From Caenorhabditis elegans (lineage: Eukaryota; Nematoda; Chromadorea; Rhabditida; Rhabditidae), in assembly GCF_000002985.6 (NCBI RefSeq), contig NC_003279.8, positions 14,508,001-14,572,000 of the forward strand: a stretch of 64,000 nucleotides of DNA, in the 5' to 3' direction. The notes beneath the pieces are model-generated. The model was not told the origin of the DNA. It did no database searches and saw nothing but the letters and a program-made list of their open reading frames with translations. The position numbers were made by a program, and so were the translations under genes. Shown piece by piece: positions 36,501-44,187 of this stretch. Position 1 is the first letter of the stretch; each line of letters starts with the position of its first letter.

Positions 36501-38634
36501 ATGCGAAATCAGTTGAGAACTCACTGCGTCTCTTCTCCCGCGTTTTTTGTAGATCTCCGTAGATCAAGCCAAAATGGGACACTCCTCTGACACCACGTGT
36601 TTATGTGAATCTACTTCCAGAGCCTCAAAATCACCAACTCCCCGCCTAGATGAGAACGAAAACGGTCAAAAGTCGGAAGAAGAAGAGCCGACAGTAGTGG
36701 AGGAGAGCACCGCACTAATTGGATCCCTCGGTGGAGTTATTCGATGTGAAAAGTCAAATGTCGAGTTACGGATACCGGCGGGTGCAATTACAGAAGGACA
36801 AGAACATGAGATATATGTGAAAGTGTGTCGAGAAGGAGATTCATCACCGATTGATAGATCAAAAGGAGAGACACTTCTATCACCGTTGGTCATGTGTGGT
36901 CCGCAAGGTTAGATTTTGGAGGGAATTTATGAAATTTCGGGAAAAAAAAATTCAATTTGACGGAAATGCTCAATTCTGGCAATTTGTCGATTTGCAGGAG
37001 TATTTTTATTTTTGGAAAGTTGCCGTTTTGCCGATTTGCCGGAAATGTTTAGTTTCAGCAAATTGTCGATTTGTCGGACTATTTTCAATTCCGGCATTTT
37101 GCCGATTTGCCGATTTGCAGGAGTATTTTCATTTTTGGAAAGCTGCCGATTTGCCGATCTGTAGGAAATTTTCAATTCCAGCAAATTACCGATTTGCCGG
37201 AAATGTTCATTTTCGGCAAATTGCCGATTTGCTGGAAATTTTCAATTCCGGCAAAACGACGGATGGCCGATTTGCCGGAAATTTTTATTTTTAGCAAATT
37301 GCCGATTTGCCGGAAATTTTCATTTCTGGCAAATTGACGGATTCTCGATTTGCCGGAAACTACAATCCCGGCAATTTGCCGATTTGCCGGAAATTTTTAT
37401 TTTTAGCAAATTGCCGATTTGCCGGAAATTTTCATTTCTGGCAAATTGACGGATTCTCGATTTGCCGGAAACTACAATCCCGGCAATTTGCCGATTTGCC
37501 GGAAATTTTTATTTTTAGCAAATTGCCGATTTGCCGGAAATTTTCATTTCTGGCAAATTGACGGATTCTCGATTTGCCGGAAACTACAATCCCGGCAATT
37601 TGCCGATTTGCCGGAAATTTTTATTTTTAGCAAATTGCCGATTTGCCGGAAATTTTCATTTCTGGCAAATTGACGGATTCTCGATTTGCCGGAAACTACA
37701 ATCCCGGCAATTTGCCGATTTGCCGGAAATTTTTATTTTTAGCAAATTGCCGATTTGCCGGAAATTTTCATTTCTGGCAAATTGACGGATTCTCGATTTG
37801 CCGGAAACTACAATCCCGGCAATTTGCCGATTTGCCGGAAATTTTTGATTCCGGCACATTGTCGATTTGCCGGAATATTTTCATTTTTGAAAATTTTCAA
37901 TTCCGGCAAATTGTCAAATTGGAGCTCGGCATGATGATGTGCAGACTATAAACTACATAATCTTAAAGCTCTAAAATTGTGTAGTTTGTAGTCAAGGTTG
38001 TAACTACAAACTACATACTTTCAGATCGGAAGTTTTCAATTCTGGCAAATTGTCGGACTTCCGATTCGCCGGAAACTTTTGATTCCGGCAATTTGCCTAT
38101 TTGCCTATTTTCCAGAATATTTTCATTTTCAGCAAATTGCCAATTTGCCGATTTACCGGAAACTATAATTCCGGCAATTTGCCAATTTGCCAGAAGTTTT
38201 AACTTTCAGCAAATTGCCGACTTTTCGATTTGCCTAAAATTTTCTATTCCGGCAAAAGGTCAAACTGGAGCGCGGCATAGTGATGTACACAGACTACAAA
38301 CTACATAATCTTAAAGCACTAAAATTATGTAGTTTGTAGTCAAGGTTGTAACTACAAACTACATACTTTCAGGTCTCACCTAGACATTAAATTTTTTTAG
38401 TCCATTTTCCACCAAACTATGTAGATCAAATTTCTTGCAGGTCTAAAATTCGAAAAGCAATGTGAACTCCGTATGCCGCACACGGGACCCGTCACCGCCG
38501 ACTCGGACGGTCAATGGTCATTCTCACTGAAGACGGGAGAAGGTGGCGAGTGGAAACACATGGAAATCGAGCAACAGCAGGCGACAAACGCAAATTTGGA
38601 TCAATTCCTTACAGTTCCAATTACTCATTTCTAG
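21532..38634 (+). CDS. zoo-1: ZOO-1, tight-junction protein ZO-1 homologue (MAGUK)
   Basis: Thirteen exons join in frame: 21532-21627, 23977-24030, 27952-28076, 28902-29001, 29059-29468, 29735-29939, 31193-32148, 33264-33807, 34264-34380, 35340-35406, 35456-35792, 36621-36907 and 38441-38634 (TAG). They give about 1163 residues. Domains: PDZ1 about 40-130 ([10 protein letters not shown]), PDZ2 about 143-221, PDZ3 about 325-410 ([10 protein letters not shown]), SH3 about 416-490, guanylate-kinase-like about 553-705, a low-complexity Ser/Pro/Gln region, and a ZU5 domain at the C terminus (about 1040-1150). That order is diagnostic of ZO proteins. The GUK P-loop reads [10 protein letters not shown], lacking a kinase glycine/lysine pattern, so it is a protein-binding module. 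Family knowledge: ZOO-1 works at epidermal cadherin junctions and actin bundles. Exon 9 has a weak GTGTTG donor. Shorter isoforms from internal promoters in the long introns 1-2 are possible. A polyadenylation signal is at 38843. Confidence 0.96.
22241..22656. repeat. Foldback element with TTTAAAGGTGG ends in zoo-1 intron 1
   Basis: It begins tttaaaggtggggatattg and ends actactccacctttaa, with further weakly inverted sequence inside. It is related to the element at 28373-28769. Flanking DNA from 21700 to 23960 is otherwise AT-rich with no gene. Confidence 0.6.
22905..23125. promoter_or_regulatory. CT-rich / GAGA cluster in zoo-1 intron 1 (possible internal promoter)
   Basis: Dense pyrimidine tracts (cttcttcttcttctttcttc) are followed by (GA)n at 23089-23103. 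This composition is typical of worm promoter DNA. No initiator or start codon can be fixed from sequence alone. Confidence 0.3.
24765..24865. repeat. Half copies of the CACGTG palindromic repeat
   Basis: Right half: gcatggttaagagcgtgctgacgtcac...cctggcaccacgtg. A separate diverged half is at 24490-24585 (ctcttaaccatgcgaatcca...gtgacaccacggg). Confidence 0.75.
24890..25230. promoter_or_regulatory. CT/GAGA-rich segment in zoo-1 intron 2 (possible internal promoter)
   Basis: tctctctcctgttctctcta, a 20-bp (GA)n tract near 25110-25129, and cactcatcacgaccacc-type CA/CT DNA stand out from the AT-rich intron. A third such segment is at 26500-26770. If used, either would drive a zoo-1 isoform beginning near PDZ1. 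Confidence 0.3.
25409..26005. repeat. ~600-bp foldback element in zoo-1 intron 2
   Basis: Left arm 25409-25600 (gggaagtatttcaac...gcagaggagcactttgaact) matches the reverse complement of the right arm 25820-26005 (agttcaaactgctcctctgt...gttgaaatacttccctt). Arms are about 80-85 % alike by eye. No coding capacity. Confidence 0.8.
26049..26150. mobile_element. Complete 102-bp hAT-type MITE with 8-bp target duplication
   Basis: The element starts CAGGGGTGTGCGGCAAAT and ends with the perfect 18-bp reverse complement (atttgccgcacacccctg). It is flanked on both sides by CTTTGCAA (26041-26048 and 26151-26158). CAGGGGT-type ends and 8-bp duplications are hAT hallmarks. The interior is more ggcaaatttgccg sequence, so the larger TTTGCCG repeat family in this window is probably related to it. 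Confidence 0.9.
27563..27748. repeat. Dispersed palindromic repeat, CACGTGG family (copy)
   Basis: It starts ctggtgtcaggctgtctcat and ends gacattctgactccatgtg. Inner arms are tttgatctacaaaaaatgcg and cgcattttttgaagatcaaa, around gtgtgacgtcaac. In zoo-1 intron 2. Confidence 0.85.
27904..27919. repeat. 16-nt poly-C tract upstream of zoo-1 exon 3
   Basis: A homopolymer of 16 C (G on the minus strand) lies 32 bp before the exon 3 acceptor. Confidence 0.9.
28243..28800. repeat. Three-layer nested foldback in zoo-1 intron 3
   Basis: The outer arms are tacacttctacgacttta (28259-28276) and taaagtcgtagaagtgta (28766-28783). Inside are two TTTAAA-bounded palindromes side by side: 28271-28378 (TTTAAAGGAGGGTGCATT ... 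cgccctcctttaaa) and 28373-28769 (TTTAAAGGTGGAGTA ... tactccacctttaaa). They share one TTTAAA, which suggests a preferred insertion target. Confidence 0.85.
29535..29682. repeat. Dispersed palindromic repeat, CACGTGG family (diverged copy)
   Basis: ggtgtcagaatgtccaattt...gatctacaaaaaatgcggga...cgtgctgacgtcac...tgtagatcaaaccgcaatgg. Its end runs to about 30 bp before the zoo-1 exon 6 acceptor. Confidence 0.8.
29946..29967 (+). repeat. 22-nt poly-G tract right after zoo-1 exon 6 donor
   Basis: The donor GTACGT at 29940-29945 is followed directly by 22 G. Long G tracts of this kind are the substrates kept stable by the DOG-1/FANCJ helicase in C. elegans (established knowledge). Confidence 0.95.
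30055..30785. repeat. TTTGCCG repeat block in zoo-1 intron 6
   Basis: About 730 bp of units like ttccggcaatttgccgatttgccggaaat. Open frames on both strands are repeat artefacts. Confidence 0.9.
30977..31133. repeat. Dispersed palindromic repeat, CACGTGG family (copy)
   Basis: acgtggagtcagaatgtatt...tttgatctacaaaaaatgcg...gagcgtgctgacgtcac...agatcaaactgcaatgacaccacatgtg. It lies 60 bp before zoo-1 exon 7. Confidence 0.85.
32265..32960. repeat. Tandem ~165-bp repeat with GGCTCCGCCCACTTCTG in zoo-1 intron 7
   Basis: The motif ggctccgcccacttctg recurs near 32276, 32446, 32609, 32780 and 32937, each followed by ctcaaattttaa(g/t)ac-type sequence and a pocket of poly-T. It is a five-unit degenerate array. 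Confidence 0.85.
33021..33197. repeat. Dispersed palindromic repeat, CACGTGG family (copy)
   Basis: Nearly identical to the 12152 copy: cacgtggagtcagaaagtct...gagcgtgctgacgtcac...gactgcctgacaccacgtg. It lies 66 bp before zoo-1 exon 8. Confidence 0.9.
33836..34045. repeat. Interstitial telomere-like (TTAGGC)n array in zoo-1 intron 8
   Basis: Runs of ggcttaggct with variants such as ggcttcagctatggcttagg make up about 210 bp. Confidence 0.88.
34424..34484. repeat. Interstitial (TTAGGC)n array read in frame after zoo-1 exon 9
   Basis: cttgggcttaggcttaggct sits 44 bp after the exon 9 donor. The exon 9 reading frame stays open through it (GLGLGLGL) to a stop at 34543. Confidence 0.85.
34615..34790. 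repeat. Foldback repeat in zoo-1 intron 9
   Basis: ggttcgaattctgtacct...cctgtctcatgggaagaa pairs with ttcttcccatgagatagg...caggtacagaatttgaac further on. The spacer is about 35 bp. Confidence 0.75.
36420..36600. repeat. Dispersed palindromic repeat, CACGTGG family, abutting zoo-1 exon 12
   Basis: tagtcccattacggtttgatctac...gtggcgtcagcacgctctta...gacaccacgtgt. It ends about 20 bp before the exon 12 acceptor, so the branch-point region of intron 11 lies at or inside the repeat. Confidence 0.85.
36950..38260. repeat. TTTGCCG repeat block with an internal 112-bp satellite
   Basis: Diverged TTTGCCG units fill most of zoo-1 intron 12. From 37277 to 37836 there are five head-to-tail copies of one 112-bp unit (ggaaatttttatttttagca... 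recurs at 37277, 37389, 37501, 37613 and 37725). They look identical, as the same 84-residue frame is produced each time. Two near-identical gtagtttgtagtcaaggttg segments follow (about 37979 and 38333). Confidence 0.95.
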
Positions 38635-38842
38635 ACACGCATTTTCCTAATTGTTTTTCTTTTTTTTTTTGTTGAAATTGTTCATTTTTCTAAAAACTCC
38701 AACACAGCATTATACTTCACCGCCCATCTCACACTGGTTTCTCTATATTGCATCTGCTTGTCAATTTGATAGTCACAACTGAAAAGATATATATATATAT
38801 ATATATAACTTCTCTGAAAGTTTTTAATTAAAACATCTATTT

Positions 38843-38848
38843 AATAAA
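38843..38848 (+). terminator. Polyadenylation signal of zoo-1
   Basis: AATAAA lies 209 bp after the zoo-1 stop codon, in AT-rich DNA and after a (AT)n run at 38789-38808. Confidence 0.6.
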
Positions 38849-38879
38849 CGAGTTCGAATATTTGAAAATTGCAATTTTA

Positions 38880-39600
38880 GAAAAAAAAAATTGTTTTGCC
38901 TAAAAAAAGTACAGATGGCCAAAAAATCAAAATGGGCAAAAATAAAAAGTTGTCTAAATTTGTTGAAAACGGGTAATTCATATATGGAGAATTCATGAAA
39001 ACTAGGTAAAACCCGTCAAAAACTATTAAAAAGTGGCAAAAATGACAAAAAAGTGGCAAAAATTCACAATTTTGAAACGTCTCTAAAACGGGCAATTTTG
39101 AAATTAGAGGACTCAAAATTCCTTCAAAACACTAAAAAATTGCCCTTTTTTAGAATATAGTAGTTTTGAACATTTTCAGGACAATTATTTTTTGCCCAAA
39201 AAAGTTTTATGGCAAAAAATCAAAATGGGCAAAAATAAAAAGTTATCAAAATTTGTTGAAAATGGGTAATTCATATACGCTGAATTCAGAAAATCTAGGT
39301 TTAACCCATCGAACATTAGTAGAAAGTGCCAAAAATGGCAAATTTATGGAAAAAACTCATTTTTGAAACTCCTCTAAAATGGTTAATTTTGCAGCTAGAG
39401 GACTCAAAATTGATTTAGGATTACTAAAAAATCCAAACACTAAAAATATGCCTTTTTTCAAAATATAGTAGTTTTGATCATGTTTAGAAAAATTCTTTTT
39501 TTTTGCCCAAAAAAAGAACATTCATTAGATGGCTGAAAAAAAATGGGCAAAAATAAAAAGTTGACTAAATTTGTTCAAAACGGGTAATTCATATACGATG
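38880..39600. repeat. Left part of a ~305-bp tandem array (GGGCAAAAATAAAAAGTTG)
   Basis: Units containing ttgccc(a)aaaaa, atgggcaaaaataaaaagtt and gggtaattcatata start near 38893, 39190 and 39503. A fourth unit occurs at about 43770-44050, after 4.1 kb of unrelated DNA, so the array seems interrupted. Confidence 0.8.
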
Positions 39601-39862
39601 GTCTTTGTTCTAATAAAAACATACCACCTGTTATGCCGTGGTTGGTATAGGAAATTCTAAAAACTCTTTGACGAGTAGAGAGTAGGGCTGGCAACCGTGT
39701 ACAGTTTGCAGTAAGAGCCTCAATTAAATGGTATTTCAAAACTACATGTCCTAGGCAGTTTCATAGCGTCATAACTCGGCCGAACCTGCTCCGTTTTGAT
39801 CGAAAAGTCTCAGTGTCCTGTGTCCGAGGACCCATTTTCAACTTGGTTTATTTGAGCCAAAC

Positions 39863-40313
39863 TGTGTCGCGAATAGCATGGAGCAGGATCTCCATTATTC
39901 ACGACTTAATAATTATTCTATAATTATTGCATAAGTATTACTGTAATTGAACTCTACTGGCGAAGATCACTACTACGAACGATCCACATCCACATTGCTC
40001 TGAGAACTACATCATGCAACCAAGAACAAGGACGTCAATCCATTAAACACGTGAACCACTACCGCATGCACAAAAGGATGACGGACGCGAGCAGCCACGT
40101 GGTGACCTTTCCACGTCTACACCGACGACCACAAGACACGTGTACAACACCGCCCAACAGGAGATGCTCATCGAATCAGTATTAACTTTTACTCACTTTT
40201 GTTCTCCGTTCTTTTGTGTAGTCTACTAGATCTTCGTCAATAAATCCTTATAGAGTCACCGCCGTTCTGTTAGTTTAACTTATAGAAAATACCACTGAAC
40301 GCACTGCAAAACA
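39863..40313 (+). mobile_element. Possible solo LTR
   Basis: A 451-bp segment of different composition (more GC, richer in ACG/CACG words) starts TGTGTCGCGAATAG and ends CTGCAAAACA. It contains AATAAATCC about 75 bp before its end, as an LTR polyadenylation region would. I see no primer-binding site, no second LTR and no matching target duplication, so this is weak. Confidence 0.25.
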
Positions 40314-40533
40314 TAAGTTGTTTGTTGTGTTCCCGTAATAGTACTGTAGGAATTTTGTAGGATTAGGATTACTGTAGTTAAAAAAAATAGCAATTTTCAA
40401 TTTTTTCTTTAGGGCCTAGTGAAATGGTAAAATTTTCTGAGCATTTTTCAAAATATTGATTGATTTTTTTTCTGCTATGCGTCTTTCGTTTTTGCTTTTA
40501 AAATCAAATATAAATAATATTTTTCAATTTCAG

Positions 40534-40667
40534 ATTTATTGGATACTCCAGCACAGGTCCAGATGGGTGGCATCGACGACGGCCCATTGAGCAAAAGGAA
40601 TTTGTCTGTGTAGTCAGTTCTACCTTTGATGAGCTGAATGCTTCCTAGAATTTGAAGATTTAATAAA
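40534..40667 (+). pseudogene. Orphan terminal-exon-like sequence with polyA signal
   Basis: A good acceptor (tttcaatttcag) is followed by an open stretch of 26 codons (LLDTPAQVQMGGIDDG...) ending at TAG 40611. Another frame is open to 40646, and AATAAA follows at 40662. Pieces of it (ctacgacggca, cctagaatttgaa, gaattaaaat) recur at 40760-40910 and 40960-41090, a degenerate threefold duplication. No partner exon was found. It could be an isoform end of zoo-1 or a relic. Confidence 0.25.
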
Positions 40668-41204
40668 AAAAAACTTCAGAAATTAAAATGATTCTGATAC
40701 TTTTGCGTCTGTTCATATTCTAAGTCGGATTTTTTTTTGCTCGTGCATGTTCTGTATTCTCTTATGATACGTTCGGCAGCGTAAATGGCCAAGAGTGTTC
40801 TAGTAAGGAAATGTTTCCTAGAATTTGAACAGTTTGGAAATTGAACAAAAAAGAAATTAAAATTATGGGAAAAATGAAACTGTGAGAATTAAAATATCTC
40901 CAGTATTTAAAAAAAACAGTTCAAATTTTGGGTTTATTCTTATTACTTTACAGTGATTGTTACATTGTAGATTCTGTGGACTTGTCCAACTATCTACGAC
41001 GGCATGAGTTTAGTAAAAAGGGTTTACCATGAACTGATAAAAATTGGAAAATTGGGAAAAACTGCGAGAATTAAAATTTCTCCTGTCATTACATAGAGCA
41101 TTTTCTGTAGAACATTTTTCATATGCATCATTTTTTAAAAACTGAGCCGTTTTCGAGATAAATCCAATTTAAAAATGTGACTACTGTAGAAATTAGTGTA
41201 TGTA

Positions 41205-42236
41205 CGTAGGGTTTGCCTCCCCGTGAGGAGCATCTGGACCTACTCCACGACTTCTTCACTGAGAGAAAGATGTCGATTTCGGCCGAAAAATCAACGGCCG
41301 CCCTCTTTACGTGTGACACGAAAGAGTTCAAACTGATGATCTCGGTGAAATGGAATAATGCTGTTGTCCCAACAACAAACCAAGTGCGTCTACTTGGTGT
41401 TCATCTCAACACCATGTGTGGATCCAAAGATACGTGGATGCTATCAGGAAGAAGATAATAGCATCCACGAACATACTCTAAGCACTCTCAGGTACTAAAT
41501 GGGGATGCTCGAAAGATCTACTGGTCACCACGGCAAAGGCTCTTGTGAAGCCCGTTGCGATCTATGGAGCACCTGCTCGGGCACAACTACTCTCTGAAAC
41601 TAACCTATCCAAACTGGAAGTCGCGGATCGAAACACACTAAGAATCTGCTGCAGCTTAACAGCCGACACACCGATCGAACACATCTACGCTGAAACTCAA
41701 ACCGAGATCTGGAGGAAAGAAGAAATACTGAAAGGAGAACGAACAAACCGATGGAACTTCCTCTAAATTTACCGGAGGCAACCAAAAATAACCTAAAAGC
41801 TCTCAGGGGAACGAAAGCGGAACCCCAAAAAGCAAATCACACCAAATTCGTTCGTGAATTCCTGAAATCGGTCCCCCAAACAGAATCCTCGGTATTATCC
41901 ATCCTCACAATGCAGAAAAGCAAAGCCTCCCGAAAAGTACCAGAACCTAGTTGGCAAGACTGAGATGTGGACACTCACCCCGTGGACACTCACCCCTTAT
42001 CCCAAAGTACGACGCGAGAATCAAAGGAATTCCCGCCGGAACACGCAGCTGTGGTGATGATGATACCTTACCTGTGGTAGATCGAAGCCCGACATAAGAG
42101 AAAAATTGTGAACGTCCCCAAAAGAGGCCGTCCACGCGCTCAGGCTGGCCTATTAACCATCCTGCCCAGGTGGTAGAGCACAGACGGCCAGCGTCTAAGA
42201 ACGGCGCTAGCGCCGGTTGTTGCACAACAACAACAA
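41205..42236 (+). mobile_element. Decayed non-LTR retrotransposon, RT C-terminal part and 3' tail
   Basis: Three frames in sequence (41213-41458, 41545-41766, 41751-41963) give pieces typical of LINE reverse transcriptases after the catalytic motifs: FFTERKMSISAEKSTAALF, then VRLLGVHLNTM (the KLLGV-type thumb signature), then KPVAIYGAPARAQLL and TPIEHIYAETQTEIW. At least two frameshifts and a missing 5' half show it is dead. The 3' end is a short CAACAACAACAA tail at about 42222-42236, resembling the simple-repeat tails of some non-LTR clades. A 15-bp direct repeat (gtggacactcacccc) is at 41968 and 41983. Clade not determined. Confidence 0.8.
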
Positions 42237-42242
42237 TGCTTG

Positions 42243-42331
42243 TTGATTTTAATTGAAGTCAACTTATCTAGAAGGATGTCATGCGTTACTTTATCAAATG
42301 CCTTTGAGAAATCTAGATATACAGTTGGCTG
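42243..42331 (-). mobile_element. Fragment of a second non-LTR reverse transcriptase (catalytic motif A)
   Basis: On the minus strand a short open stretch reads TVYLDFSKAFDKVTHDILLD. YLDFSKAFDKV is the signature of non-LTR reverse-transcriptase motif A, with its catalytic Asp. It lies tail to tail with the plus-strand LINE remnant and is a separate insertion. Only about 90 bp is recognisable. Confidence 0.75.
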
Positions 42332-42879
42332 AATTCATATTCTCAATTCACAGTGCATTTCAAAGATTTTTTTGCACTGAATAGCCCATCGCAAACTTCG
42401 CTAACCTGTAGGCTATTGCACAAATTTTTCGTGCAAGCAACGTTTATGGTACTTGTAGTAAAAAAAAGTGGGCTTCATTCTGTGACTATTTTCGAAAAGA
42501 TTAATCGAGTTATAGCTTAGATATGAGCTCATAATCAATAATCATACTGAGAACAGGCCAAAGGCTCAGCACTGAAAATGCTGCAAAAGGGCTATTTGCA
42601 AACGGAATCAGTTAAAAATTGACAGAAATATTTCTGAATGCGTATTTTATGAGATAATGTAAGCTCAAGCTCATAAGTTACTTGTGAGCTTCTCGCTGAG
42701 CTTCAAAGTCGAAAAATGTGAGAAATTAGTTAAAATGAAGATTCCAATCGTTACATAAGTCTGGGAAACATAACAAAGTTGAGCTAATAACCAGATTTGA
42801 AACAGTTTTTAATCTTATATTTTCAAAAATGATCAAATTTGAACCGCCGGCAACTACCGTACTCCACCTGCACATCAGA

Positions 42880-43747
42880 CCCCCACGTCGTGCGCCACCT
42901 GCACATCTAACCGGCTCGATGCACGCCGCCCAGGAGAATTCGTCAGTGTGGTCCTAAATTTCGTCGCCGTTTGGTTGTGCTTTTATTTTTGCTCCGTCCC
43001 CTTTATTTTGGCCCGTTTCTGTGTGATTTGTGTGCTGGTTGACTAACCAGCACACGGAGATAAACGATTATTTAGCACATACCTGTACTGTTGTTATCTG
43101 GGATTTACGGGTTTTGGGTGGGCCGTTTTTAGGAGCTATCGCTCCGCAAAACGATGGAACCTCATAATTTCTAGAATTGTAGATGTTTTTCAGCTTCAAC
43201 TTCATCGAAATGATCAAAAATTGATCAAACCATTATCGTCGTCTGGCTCAGAATCATAATTTTTGTTCATGTGTTCGTGGCACTCTTCTTCTGCCACCTG
43301 AAGTTCCTTAAAATCACTTGACTAGACAATAGTAAGATGATATTTTTTATTCCGCCCCAGCTTTCTCAAGCACTTTGCCAGCTATCGGACGAAGTGCACG
43401 GGGAAGTTGACGCTACTTGCCGAGTACGACATACTCAATCTGACTCAATTTGCAGGCTTTGTCACATTCTCAGGAATTCTGGTTGGATTCGCTTTGACAT
43501 ACTTCTCCAGCAAAATTCCAGAAGAACACGCCGCCGACGATTTCCACCCAATTCGACGGTAATGAAGCCTCGTTCGTGGAGCAGAGGGAGAAGTTTTACG
43601 AGAAGGAAGCTCTTCAAAAAGACAAAGCCGCTTCTTCTTTTGCTCAACGGGAAGATATTTGTCGTGATCGAGACAGTATTGTGATTGTGGAAATAGAGGT
43701 TTTAGATCAAAATCGGTGCCCATGAATGATATAAATTATTGAATAAA
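42880..43747 (+). pseudogene. Relic membrane-protein-like segments, origin unknown
   Basis: Three short hydrophobic stretches occur on the plus strand. 42945-43043 reads VVLNFVAVWLCFYF... to a stop. 43225-43314 reads TIIVVWLRIIIFVHVFVALF... to a stop. After a cccccag-like acceptor, 43365-43559 reads FLKHFASYRTKCTG... with QFAGFVTFSGILVGFALTYF as a membrane segment. After 43555 the frame shifts and continues as a charged tail (EKFYEKEALQKDK...) to TGA 43721, with AATAAA at 43742. Higher GC and coherent peptides set this apart from its surroundings. I do not recognise the family. It may be a degenerate gene or part of a transposon. Confidence 0.35.
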
Positions 43748-43769
43748 AATGTTTATCTTATAGCTTTTG

Positions 43770-44050
43770 AACATTTTCAGAACAATTTTTTTTTGCCCAA
43801 AAAAAGGACAGTCATTATTAGATGGGCAAAAAATCAAAATGGGCAAAAATAAAAAGTTGCCTAAATTTATGGAAAACGGGTAATTCATATATGCAAAATT
43901 CAGAAAAACTAGGTTTAACCCATCGAAAATTATTAGAAAGTGGCAAAAATGACAAAAAAGTGGCAAAAAATCACATTTTTGAAATTGCTCTAAAATGGTT
44001 CATTTTAATGTTAGAGGACTTAAAATTCACTTAAAATCCCTTAAAAAAAA
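43770..44050. repeat. Right part of the split ~305-bp array
   Basis: gatgggcaaaaaatcaaaatgggcaaaaat...gggtaattcatata...ctctaaaatggttcattt matches the units at 38880-39600. Confidence 0.8.
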
Positions 44051-44187
44051 TGTCCTTTTTTAAGTAAAAAGTATTTTGTGAAAGTATTCATTTTCTGATT
44101 CCAGCGCTCTCTTTTGAATCAATTTTCAATCACATTAAAACAAAAATTTATGAAGTAACAAGTAAAAAATCAACAAAAAAAACACTT

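Noticed and set aside
37277..37836. Regularly spaced repeats reminiscent of a CRISPR array
   Set aside because: Units are contiguous without unique spacers, the genome is animal, and no cas-like genes are present.
37307..37951. Series of 84-codon identical open frames every 112 bp
   Set aside because: Consequence of the 112-bp satellite. The frame shifts by one with every unit.
41947..42225. 92-codon minus-strand frame starting MQQPALAPFLDAG
   Set aside because: It is antisense to the 3' untranslated tail of the LINE remnant. The coding signal in this element is on the plus strand.
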